From NCBI GenBank assembly GCA_017935505.1, contig JAGBHM010000003.1, forward strand, positions 1-56,103: a DNA stretch of 56,103 nt, given 5' to 3'. The notes under the pieces are model-generated. The model saw only the letters and a list, made by a program, of their open reading frames with translations, made no database searches and was not told where the DNA came from. This stretch comes from Bacteroidales bacterium. GTDB lineage: Bacteria > Bacteroidota > Bacteroidia > Bacteroidales > UBA932. Each line of letters begins with the position of its first letter. The first letter of the stretch is position 1. The translations under genes and the position numbers were made by a program. Positions 17,361 through 24,857 of the stretch are shown here, piece after piece.

Positions 17361-17391
17361 CAAAAGTAGTATATTTTATTAATCCGGCAAA
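17361..17391 (-). promoter_or_regulatory. Promoter of rplU-rpmA
   Basis: On the minus strand TTTG (17388-17391), a 19-bp spacer and TACTTTTG (17361-17368) match the consensus exactly. Confidence 0.82.
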
Positions 17392-17429
17392 ATTTATTGA
17401 AGAAGTTGCCAATATTTTTTTATAACTTT

Positions 17430-17461
17430 TTTGTTACATCTTCAATAAAGTAATATATTTG
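17430..17461 (+). promoter_or_regulatory. Promoter of the AAA ATPase-sirtuin unit
   Basis: TTTG (17430-17433), a 20-bp spacer and TATATTTG (17454-17461) match the consensus. The last three bases of the -7 box are a TTG that is in frame with the gene and should not be taken as its start. Confidence 0.8.
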
Positions 17462-17494
17462 TTACAAATTATAACCCGACAAACCTGCAATACA

Positions 17495-18628
17495 ATGGAT
17501 TCACCATTTGAATACACCAACTATGTCACCGGTTCCACATTCATAGGACGGAACAGGGAAGTGACCTTTTTTTGTGATACAATAAAAAGAAAGGGAAATA
17601 TCCTCATCTACGGTCCGGCAAGAATAGGCAAGCGCTCCCTGATATACAACTCCATTGCCAAACTCAGGCAGGAGGGCTACCAGCACGTTCTTCTTGAGAT
17701 GAACCTGTTCAACATCAGATGTATAGAGGCCTTCATGCTAAAATATACCAACATCGTGTTCTCAAAGTTTGCCAGTTCGCCAATGGACTGGAGCAATCTG
17801 ATGAAGAGGTATATTCCGTCGGCCCCATACATTTTTGATGACCAGACAAATGGTAATACAAGACTTGCCTATACAACAAAAGATCTCCTTACCGATGAGC
17901 AGATAATTGAACTGCTGAACATGCCCCAGGAGCTGGCGGTTGATACAGGCAGACACATTATAATATATATAGAGCAGTTTCAGGACATACTGCTGTTTGA
18001 CGACCCGCAACGGATATTCAAGATATTTGAAAAAGTATGGCAGGGACACCACAATGTGAGCTACATAATTACAGGTGAGCGCAAAAATGCCATGGATGAG
18101 ATCTTTGAGCACCACAAGTATTTCTACAGGTTTGCCGAGAAGATAGAGATGAACCCTATAGACGGAAAGATTTTTGCAGATTTCATAGTAAAGAGTTTCC
18201 TCAAAGGTGGCAAAGTGATAAAACCCGATCAGGCCATGCAGATATACAATACTGTACAGGGTGACCCATGGTATGCTCAGCATCTGGCATCGATATGCTA
18301 CAAGATGACACAGGGTTACATGGGCGACAAGGTGCTTCCTGAGGCGCTGAAGGCGCTGATAAATCTCCACGATTTCATGTTCCACTCTGTGGCCTACGGT
18401 TTGAGCAAACACCAGCTGCGTTTCATAAAGGCAGTTCTGGAGGGTGTCACACATTTCAGCTCGGCTGATATTCTCGACAAATATAACCTCAACTCATCGG
18501 CAAATGTAAATAGGCTCAAAGAGGCACTTACCAAAAAGGAGATCATCACCTTCAATGAGTACAAGGAGGCAGTATTCATCGATCCTCTGCTCAAATTGTG
18601 GTTTGCAAACTATTTCTTTGTAAAATAA
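17495..18628 (+). CDS. AAA-type ATPase with C-terminal winged helix
   Basis: The 377-residue protein resembles the 'archaeal ATPase' group of STAND/ORC-like P-loop proteins. FIGRNREVTFF at the start is the usual entry sequence, followed by the Walker A GPARIGKRS. The Walker B hydrophobic strand is IIIYIEQFQDIL, where a Glu-Gln replaces the usual Asp-Glu pair. A sensor-like strand YIITGERK follows. The C-terminal ~80 residues look like a winged helix (LSKHQLRFIKAVLEG to KKEIITFNEYKEAVFIDPLLKLW). The ATG at 17495 is chosen because the in-frame TTG at 17459 lies inside the promoter. The sirtuin gene follows after 24 bp, so the two are probably co-transcribed. Function is unknown; DNA-linked regulation is a guess. 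Confidence 0.82.
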   Translation: MDSPFEYTNYVTGSTFIGRNREVTFFCDTIKRKGNILIYGPARIGKRSLIYNSIAKLRQEGYQHVLLEMNLFNIRCIEAFMLKYTNIVFSKFASSPMDWSNLMKRYIPSAPYIFDDQTNGNTRLAYTTKDLLTDEQIIELLNMPQELAVDTGRHIIIYIEQFQDILLFDDPQRIFKIFEKVWQGHHNVSYIITGERKNAMDEIFEHHKYFYRFAEKIEMNPIDGKIFADFIVKSFLKGGKVIKPDQAMQIYNTVQGDPWYAQHLASICYKMTQGYMGDKVLPEALKALINLHDFMFHSVAYGLSKHQLRFIKAVLEGVTHFSSADILDKYNLNSSANVNRLKEALTKKEIITFNEYKEAVFIDPLLKLWFANYFFVK

Positions 18629-18652
18629 TATATAAAATAAGGAGCATCAATC

Positions 18653-19333
18653 ATGAAGAAAATAACAGTGCTCAGCGGTGCTGGAGTAAGCGCCGAGAGC
18701 GGAATAAAGACCTTCAGGGACAGCGACGGACTATGGGAAGAGTACCGTGTGGAAGATGTAGCCTCAATTGAGGGGTGGCACCGCAACAAACAGCTTGTAC
18801 TTGATTTCTACAATGCACGACGCAAGGCCCTTCAGAATGCACAGCCCAATGATGCCCATAAAATCATAGCGGAGCTTGAGAAGAACTTTGAAGTATGCGT
18901 TGTAACGCAGAATGTGGACAATCTGCATGAGAGAGCCGGCAGCACCAAAATAATACATCTGCACGGAGAGCTTACAAAAGCACGCAGTGTAAAGGATGAG
19001 TTCACCAGTTTCGAAATAGGATACAACGATATCCACCTTGGAGACAAAGCCCCCGACGGAGGCCAGATGCGTCCTTTCATAGTATGGTTTGGAGAGAGTG
19101 TTCCTGAACTTGGACGTGCCGCCAGGGAAGTGGAGAGTGCCGACATACTTATAATAATAGGTACATCACTCAATGTATACCCGGCCGCAGGCCTTGTACA
19201 CTACACAAAACCGGGATGCAAAATCTACCTGATAGACCCACAACCTATGAATCTGAGAATGGAAAATTTCATGCAGATTCAGGAAAAGGCAACTGTAGGA
19301 ATGAAAAAATTAAAAGAGGAGCTCTTCAAATAG
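18653..19333 (+). CDS. NAD-dependent protein deacylase, SIR2 family
   Basis: The 226-residue sirtuin has the NAD-binding GAGVSAESGIKTFRD, TQNVDNLHERAG, the catalytic His in IIHLHGEL, and GTSLNVYPAAGL. The motif FYNARRKAL has the Tyr-x2-Arg pair that in SIRT5 and CobB binds succinyl/malonyl groups, so it is predicted to act as a desuccinylase/demalonylase rather than a plain deacetylase. The four zinc-binding cysteines of most sirtuins are absent: the zinc module is replaced by a short insertion between HLHGEL and MRPFIVWFGE. An AAGGAG sequence 8 bp before the ATG looks like a Shine-Dalgarno site, which is uncommon in this phylum. It follows the ATPase gene and ends at a strong terminator. Confidence 0.92.
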   Translation: MKKITVLSGAGVSAESGIKTFRDSDGLWEEYRVEDVASIEGWHRNKQLVLDFYNARRKALQNAQPNDAHKIIAELEKNFEVCVVTQNVDNLHERAGSTKIIHLHGELTKARSVKDEFTSFEIGYNDIHLGDKAPDGGQMRPFIVWFGESVPELGRAAREVESADILIIIGTSLNVYPAAGLVHYTKPGCKIYLIDPQPMNLRMENFMQIQEKATVGMKKLKEELFK

Positions 19334-19345
19334 GCTCCTCTTTTT
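19312..19345 (+). terminator. Terminator of the sirtuin gene
   Basis: AAAAGAGGAGC pairs with GCTCCTCTTTT, followed by T. The stem overlaps the last codons and the stop of the gene. Confidence 0.8.
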
Positions 19346-19354
19346 ACTGAAACA

Positions 19355-20671
19355 TTACCAGTATTTCCCGTACTCATAATTGGCATACCCTATCGGCGGC
19401 ATCTTCTCAAGGCTGCCTATAATATTGAAATAGGCATCGCGCAACTCCTCATAATAGGTTGAAAAATCATACTCCGCCACATGTGCAGCACCAAAAACGC
19501 CATAACCTCCGGCAATGTTTGTAAAGTTTGATTTAATGTCTGCCAAATCGTCAAAATCAAAATCCATACAATTCATCAGGTAAAGGTCGAGTTCATTTGA
19601 AACCGACATCACAACTTGTCTGTCGGCTTCTTTGTTGACTTTCAGATGCTTTTCAGAAACAGTCAAGCCTGTAACCATATTTTTACCGGTATAAGGCATA
19701 ACAAAGAAGTCCGGTCCCAAAAATTCACATTTCTTGTCAACGCATCCATATTGGGGATTCTTGTCAATTATCTCCAGAACGTAATCTATCTCTTCTTTAA
19801 ATAATTCAGGCGATGATTGTAAATTTTCGGCATACGATGCTAGATGGTATGGGTTGATTATCTGGTCATCAAGCTCTATTCTCGCAAAATTCCGTAGGTA
19901 ATCATAATTTGTCTTTTTCCAGAACGAAGCATCCGTAACAGCTCTGTGCTCCTGTCCTTCAACTTTATCCGGTGATAATACCGCCAGATATTCAAATGTG
20001 AAATCACTGTCGGCTTTATTGAAATTATGCGTATTAGTGTGGGTTGTAAAAAGCCGGTCAACAATCTTGTCCCCTTTCAGGAAGTATGTATATGCAGTTC
20101 CTTTTTCAGCATCGCTCATAAATGTATATGAAGGATATCTGTCGAAGAGTAGATAAAAAAATTCCTCTTCATTTATCTCTTTGCTATCATATCCGGATTC
20201 CTTATCCAAAAATATGGATTCCCTGTAGACCATTGGAACCAAAAGAGGATTGCAGACAAATTTACGCTCAATCCTTTGGGGCATTACAGCCTTTGCCTCC
20301 ACAGTTTTTCCATTATGCGACAATTTCAGAACATACTCATTTCCCGGTTCTGGTGTATAATTGAGTGTATAGAGAGATGCCTGGGCATCAAAGACAAATT
20401 TCCCTGCCAAACTGCCCTCAGAATAGAGCTCAGCATAGGCATCCTTCACAATCACCCCGCCATCCATTACGCTCAACTGCTGGAGATCACCATTGGTAAG
20501 AAGACAATAAACGCCCAGTCCTTGCCAATCAGGAACATTTGCCTCGGTTACCTCATACTCTGAACCATTAAGCAGAATTCCGAACAAAGAGTCAGGAGAA
20601 CCACCCAAATCCTCCTTACCGCAACTGACACAAAGAATCATTGCAGCTACTATAAACAAAACTCTCTTCAT
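19355..20671 (-). CDS. Lipoprotein, DUF4249-like
   Basis: The 438-residue protein has a lipoprotein signal peptide with lipobox CVSCG (Cys about residue 17). Residues ~30-130 form a beta-rich domain whose sequence (AYAELYSEG, YTLNYTPEPGNEYVLKLSHNGKTVEA in parts) recalls the DUF4249 family of Bacteroidota lipoproteins, often encoded near TonB receptors. The match is by eye and uncertain. The rest has no motif I recognise. Unusually for this phylum a good Shine-Dalgarno sequence (GAGGAGG) lies 8 bp before the ATG. Downstream of the neighbouring lipoprotein gene by 20 bp, so probably co-transcribed with it. Function unknown. Confidence 0.75.
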   Translation of the reverse strand: MKRVLFIVAAMILCVSCGKEDLGGSPDSLFGILLNGSEYEVTEANVPDWQGLGVYCLLTNGDLQQLSVMDGGVIVKDAYAELYSEGSLAGKFVFDAQASLYTLNYTPEPGNEYVLKLSHNGKTVEAKAVMPQRIERKFVCNPLLVPMVYRESIFLDKESGYDSKEINEEEFFYLLFDRYPSYTFMSDAEKGTAYTYFLKGDKIVDRLFTTHTNTHNFNKADSDFTFEYLAVLSPDKVEGQEHRAVTDASFWKKTNYDYLRNFARIELDDQIINPYHLASYAENLQSSPELFKEEIDYVLEIIDKNPQYGCVDKKCEFLGPDFFVMPYTGKNMVTGLTVSEKHLKVNKEADRQVVMSVSNELDLYLMNCMDFDFDDLADIKSNFTNIAGGYGVFGAAHVAEYDFSTYYEELRDAYFNIIGSLEKMPPIGYANYEYGKYW

Positions 20672-20679
20672 AATAAAAA

Positions 20680-20686
20680 CCTCCTC
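20680..20686 (-). promoter_or_regulatory. Shine-Dalgarno sequence
   Basis: GAGGAGG on the minus strand, 8 bp before the ATG at 20671. Most genes in this window lack such a site and have only A/T-rich sequence before the start. Confidence 0.6.
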
Positions 20687-20691
20687 AAAAA

Positions 20692-22041
20692 TTAATATAC
20701 CAAAATCTCCATTCTTTCTGAATGAACCACATCACCATGTGCATTGGAAATAGAGCAATAAAGCATATATACACCACCAGATTTAAATTTAATCTGCAAT
20801 GTATTACCGGAGCTGTTTATAATTTCATAACGGCTTTCATCTTCCGACAAACTCCATGAATATCCGGCATATCCCATGTATGGCTCCATTGTGTAAGTAT
20901 AAGTGTTACCAACATACACAGCATCCGAGCCTTGAATAAATGGCAGACTGTAATTAACCCTATTATTCGGCTGGTAAAGAGCGGGAACATTTGCTGGCAA
21001 ATGCCTAACTAAGGGTCCTTTACCCCACTTTGAAATATAGTGGGAATCACTCTTTCGCTTTACAGCGGAGTGGTTACCTTGATAATATACTATTGCAATA
21101 TTTGAATTAGACCGAAAATATAAATCGTTATTTGTATAATACGGGAGGGGATCATTTATCCAAACATTTTTAGATGAAGCCCAAGCATATGCATGACAAT
21201 TATATTTATGACTGGCAGAATCCAATAACTGTACTTGATATATGTTTACATATTGGCTTGTATAATAATTAATACTATCTTGAGTCATTTCCGGGAAAAT
21301 GATAAAAGGAACTGCTTTCCCAAAAGGAGTTATAACAGAGCTAAGTATTTCATCATTGGATGATGCGGTTACTGCTGAAGCTCCAGACAACAAATCATAG
21401 CCACATAATTTTGCATGCAAATTATTGATTCTTTCCTGTGGTATCAAAGTATTTCTTCTTAAATTTCTATTACTAATCTTTTTATTTACAACAGATCTCA
21501 GCAAATCAACAGACTCTACATCCAATTTTTCATAAAAATTAGAATTTATCAACAAATTCTCAGCAAAACCCTCTATCAATTGATAATATACATTATTTCT
21601 ATTTATTGATGCGTATGCTTTAATTAATTCCTGCGGCCCGTCAGCTCTATTGGACAATTCATACAAACCATTGAAATTATTTATCATAAAATCAATAGCA
21701 TAATTTTCGTCATTTGACAATAAGAAGTCAAAAACCAGCGGATAAGAAAGACATATCTGCACTAACTCCTTTGTTGGGATTGTTTTCAGAATTTTTTCAG
21801 GAATTTGACACTCCTGCATTTTATTCAAACCACCTTCTATAGTTTTCAGATACTCAGGTGTAATACCTCTATCCTTCCAATATGTATCATCTAACTTCTC
21901 AACAGTCTCAATGACACAATCTTCATTAATTTCGTCACTTTTTGTAGAAAGTATAACCTCACTATCAACGAAGCTAACATTATCCTTGGAACAAGCAACA
22001 AAAGATGATACCACTAAAATAATAAAAATAATTCTTTTCAT
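20692..22041 (-). CDS. Lipoprotein with Cys-His peptidase-like core and PKD-like domain
   Basis: The 449-residue protein has a lipobox SSFVAC at about residue 17, taking the ATG at 22041; the open frame reaches 22098 but would hide the signal peptide. Residues ~35-220 are helical and of unknown type. A following segment has HKYNCHAYAW, then NHSAVKRK and SKWGKGPLVRHLP. A Cys in NCHAYAW and a His in HSAV spaced by ~60 residues, followed by a Trp-Gly-x-GP segment, look like a papain/NlpC-type peptidase or its inactive relatives. The last ~85 residues form a PKD/Ig-like beta domain (YTYTMEPYMGYAGYSWSLS in part). Composition is clearly more AT-rich than the surrounding genes, a sign of transfer. 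Peptidase activity is inferred, not shown. Confidence 0.72.
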   Translation of the reverse strand: MKRIIFIILVVSSFVACSKDNVSFVDSEVILSTKSDEINEDCVIETVEKLDDTYWKDRGITPEYLKTIEGGLNKMQECQIPEKILKTIPTKELVQICLSYPLVFDFLLSNDENYAIDFMINNFNGLYELSNRADGPQELIKAYASINRNNVYYQLIEGFAENLLINSNFYEKLDVESVDLLRSVVNKKISNRNLRRNTLIPQERINNLHAKLCGYDLLSGASAVTASSNDEILSSVITPFGKAVPFIIFPEMTQDSINYYTSQYVNIYQVQLLDSASHKYNCHAYAWASSKNVWINDPLPYYTNNDLYFRSNSNIAIVYYQGNHSAVKRKSDSHYISKWGKGPLVRHLPANVPALYQPNNRVNYSLPFIQGSDAVYVGNTYTYTMEPYMGYAGYSWSLSEDESRYEIINSSGNTLQIKFKSGGVYMLYCSISNAHGDVVHSERMEILVY

Positions 22042-22125
22042 AAGGTAAGTGCTTTTTAACCCGATTTGCAATATAACAAAAAAATCTCTTAAAAACAAGA
22101 TTTATGGACAACTCACACAAAAAAA

Positions 22126-24069
22126 TCAATACTCCAGTATCCCCACAAAACCATCCATTGCACTTACAAGAATTCTACGGCCACCCAACGGTTGGATATA
22201 ATTGATAAGTGCTGCTGAGAAGCGATGTCTCCATGCTATTGAGCCGTCTGAACAGTTCATGGCAATAATATTACCTTTGTCTGTTGCTACAAAAAGGAGT
22301 CCTTTTCCATCTTTGCCTTCACCTGCAATTGAGGTGGTTGGTGTAGGGGCTATCTCATAACCGAAACCGGCATTTGCAGCCCAGACTGTTTCTGGCAAGA
22401 GACCTTCTTTCCCATCGGCCTGCTGGAAAGGAATGGTATTTTTTGTTGAGTATGCAAAAACTGTATCGAGCATTATCTTTACATAATATGTATTCTTGTC
22501 TGGAGAGAGTCCGACAGACTCCCTGCCACCTCTTGCCCGCCACAGCTGTCTGCCGCTTTTGGCATCAATGGCATATGTTACACGCTCGGGGGTTGCAATG
22601 ATGATCTTGCCATTTGCCTTTACCGGGAATACCGCCGCAGGCGAGAGCATACGGCTTCCCTTGTTGCTCCAGCTCCACTGCAATTTTCCGTTTGACGGAT
22701 TGAATGAGTACAATGTATTTGCCCAGTCTCCTATTACCACCTGCTCTTTGTCAGCAAATGGTTTGGCCTCAATAAATCCTTTTATGCCGCTATACTCCCA
22801 CACAAGGGCGCCTGTGCGCAAATTGAGGGCCCTAAAGCAGTTGTCGGAGGCTCCTATATATACAATACCACTCATGATGGCAGGCGAACCCAACACCGAT
22901 TTTCCGCACTTGTAGCTCCATCTCTTCTGCCCACCCTTCAGGTCAAGTGCATATATATTGTTGTCCGACGAACCTACAACCACAATTCCCTTGTCTACTG
23001 CAGGAGTGGAGAATATTTTTCCGTCGGTTTTATAGCTCCACAAGGTATTGCCATCCTTTGCATCAAGTGCATAAACTGTTCCGGCAGTATTTGCATATAC
23101 AACCATTCCGCCATTGTCTGCCACATAAACAGCACCGGAGCCAATATCGCTGTTATCCTGCCTTTTCCAGAGTGCCTTTATATTTGGATATCTGTCATTT
23201 ACAGAGTAGTCTGCCCTTTCATATAGAGCCGAGGCATCAAAAGCCACTCCTCTGCTCATACGCAGTGTATGCCAAGGGGTTCCCGTTTTACCCTCTACGG
23301 CTGCGCCATCCTTTTTGTGCGCTGCTATCCTCTCACTGAATGTAACTGTAGAGCCGTCAACTGTCACCAATGTGTATCCGGGGCCCTCTTTGCCTGTGCG
23401 CATTGTAGAGCGGCCGATCATACCGGGTATCCCTTCATACACCATTGCCCTGTCCTGATGCCAGTGCCCGTTCATTATCAGTTGGGTATTCATTCTTTTG
23501 AGAATATCCAGAACCTGGCCATAGTTGAGCATTGAACTGTCCATAGGGTAATGGTTTACAAAGAATACCGGCTGGGCCTGGTCTACAGTTTTCGAGAGCG
23601 AGTCGAGCCAGACCATGCTCTCACGCGGAAGCAGTGCCGGAGCCATCCTCATATTGGGACCGCTGTTTGTACCGATAAACTTTATCCCACCATAATCAAA
23701 TTCAAACTCCTCATATCCAAACTCCTTCACAAAAGAGTTGCAACCGCTTTCAGACCATTTTGCATCATGGTTTCCAGCCACTATATAATAAGGTTTCTCC
23801 AGTTTGTCGAAAATTGATTTTGCAAGGGCTATCTCCTCATCTGTACCAAATTCAGTGATATCTCCGGCAAATATCGAAAATTCAATGTCGGGATTATTGT
23901 TTATATCATCAATACATGCCCTGGCATCCTCAACACTCTGTGATCCGAGGGCAATATGCACATCAGAAAGATAGGCAAATGTAAATCTCTTTTCATTTGC
24001 TGATGCAAATAGTGTTGTTGCTATAAACAACAAGACAGCAGAAACTGCTGCCACGTTTTTAAGTCTCAT
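22126..24069 (-). CDS. Metallophosphoesterase fused to a PQQ-like beta-propeller
   Basis: The 647-residue protein has a signal peptide ending near FASANEK. Its calcineurin-like phosphoesterase domain (about 25-270) carries all metal-binding blocks: YLSDVH, FAGDITEFG, VAGNHDAKW, VNHYP and NGHWHQD. The C-terminal ~370 residues are a beta-propeller of PQQ-type repeats (for example GNTLWSYKTDGKIFSTPAV and VYIGASDNCFRALNLRTG). It should be a secreted or periplasmic phosphoesterase. The ATG at 24069 is chosen: the open frame reaches 24123 but would overlap batE and spoil the signal peptide. It follows batE by only 7 bp, so it is probably the last gene of the Bat operon transcript. Substrate unknown. 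Confidence 0.9.
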   Translation of the reverse strand: MRLKNVAAVSAVLLFIATTLFASANEKRFTFAYLSDVHIALGSQSVEDARACIDDINNNPDIEFSIFAGDITEFGTDEEIALAKSIFDKLEKPYYIVAGNHDAKWSESGCNSFVKEFGYEEFEFDYGGIKFIGTNSGPNMRMAPALLPRESMVWLDSLSKTVDQAQPVFFVNHYPMDSSMLNYGQVLDILKRMNTQLIMNGHWHQDRAMVYEGIPGMIGRSTMRTGKEGPGYTLVTVDGSTVTFSERIAAHKKDGAAVEGKTGTPWHTLRMSRGVAFDASALYERADYSVNDRYPNIKALWKRQDNSDIGSGAVYVADNGGMVVYANTAGTVYALDAKDGNTLWSYKTDGKIFSTPAVDKGIVVVGSSDNNIYALDLKGGQKRWSYKCGKSVLGSPAIMSGIVYIGASDNCFRALNLRTGALVWEYSGIKGFIEAKPFADKEQVVIGDWANTLYSFNPSNGKLQWSWSNKGSRMLSPAAVFPVKANGKIIIATPERVTYAIDAKSGRQLWRARGGRESVGLSPDKNTYYVKIMLDTVFAYSTKNTIPFQQADGKEGLLPETVWAANAGFGYEIAPTPTTSIAGEGKDGKGLLFVATDKGNIIAMNCSDGSIAWRHRFSAALINYIQPLGGRRILVSAMDGFVGILEY

Positions 24070-24076
24070 ATCAAAT

Positions 24077-24835
24077 CTAAATTTCTTCAAAATCTTCACT
24101 TTCAATCCAGCCCTGACGGCCATCAGAGAGCTCTATTCTGCTCCATTGCCCCACTCTCTCAAGAATCTCCACTTTAGTACCTTCATGCAATATGAACAGG
24201 TTGCCTCCTGTTGAGTTTGGAGCACTCTTTACATTGCTCACAGGCACCAGCACAATTCCCGCATCTGTATTGTTGACTCTGCTCCTCAGGTTCAGGGAGA
24301 AGATGAAAGAGAGCAGTGCTATAACCATTGTTATACAGGCCAATATAAAGGAGAGCTTGCGTTGGGATGTCTTTGGCGCATGGCGGAAGAGGAGCATCAG
24401 TACAGCTGTAAGAACAAACATACCAACTCCAAACCAGGCCCATTTGTCGGAAGACATCATGTTCCTCAAATCCTTTGTCCAGGTTGTAAGTATGAATTCA
24501 GGTACACTCTCTATCTTGTCGAGGGTCTTCAGCTTTGCAATTTCCAGATTGTTCTTCACATCCTTGTTTGCAGGATCAAGCTTCAGGGCACGCTCATAAT
24601 AGAGAATGGCCTTTCCATCCTCCTGCATCTTGTAGTATGCATTACCCATATTATACCACAGTTTTGCCGACATGTAACCGTTATCCTCAATCTGCCTGTA
24701 ATAATCGACAGCATTTGCATACTCACCGAGGGAATAGGCATTATTGGCCTTAACCCAAAGTGAATCTTCTGCTCCGGCAAAGGCTGGCGCCGAAGCCAGG
24801 AAGAAGAATGAGATTATATATATAAGTTTTTTCAT
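24077..24835 (-). CDS. batE: BatE-like TPR/SH3 membrane protein
   Basis: The 252-residue protein has a signal peptide (to about FAGAEDS), then two to three TPR repeats (about 25-95; AKLWYNMGNAYYKMQEDGKA). Two membrane helices follow (about 125-145 and 160-180), then a periplasmic SH3b-like domain at the C-terminus (GTKVEILERVGQWSRIEL, GRQGWIESED). This is the BatE layout. The ATG at 24835 is chosen over a TTG two codons upstream. In Bacteroides fragilis and Leptospira bat genes are linked to aerotolerance or stress, but the molecular job is not settled. It follows batD by 22 bp. Confidence 0.88.
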   Translation of the reverse strand: MKKLIYIISFFFLASAPAFAGAEDSLWVKANNAYSLGEYANAVDYYRQIEDNGYMSAKLWYNMGNAYYKMQEDGKAILYYERALKLDPANKDVKNNLEIAKLKTLDKIESVPEFILTTWTKDLRNMMSSDKWAWFGVGMFVLTAVLMLLFRHAPKTSQRKLSFILACITMVIALLSFIFSLNLRSRVNNTDAGIVLVPVSNVKSAPNSTGGNLFILHEGTKVEILERVGQWSRIELSDGRQGWIESEDFEEI

Positions 24836-24857
24836 AATCAATTTTTCAAATCATAAA

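Noticed and set aside
17459..17494. TTG start extending the AAA ATPase by 12 residues
   Set aside because: The TTG is the end of a consensus promoter with TTTG and a 20-bp spacer; ATG at 17495 is preferred.
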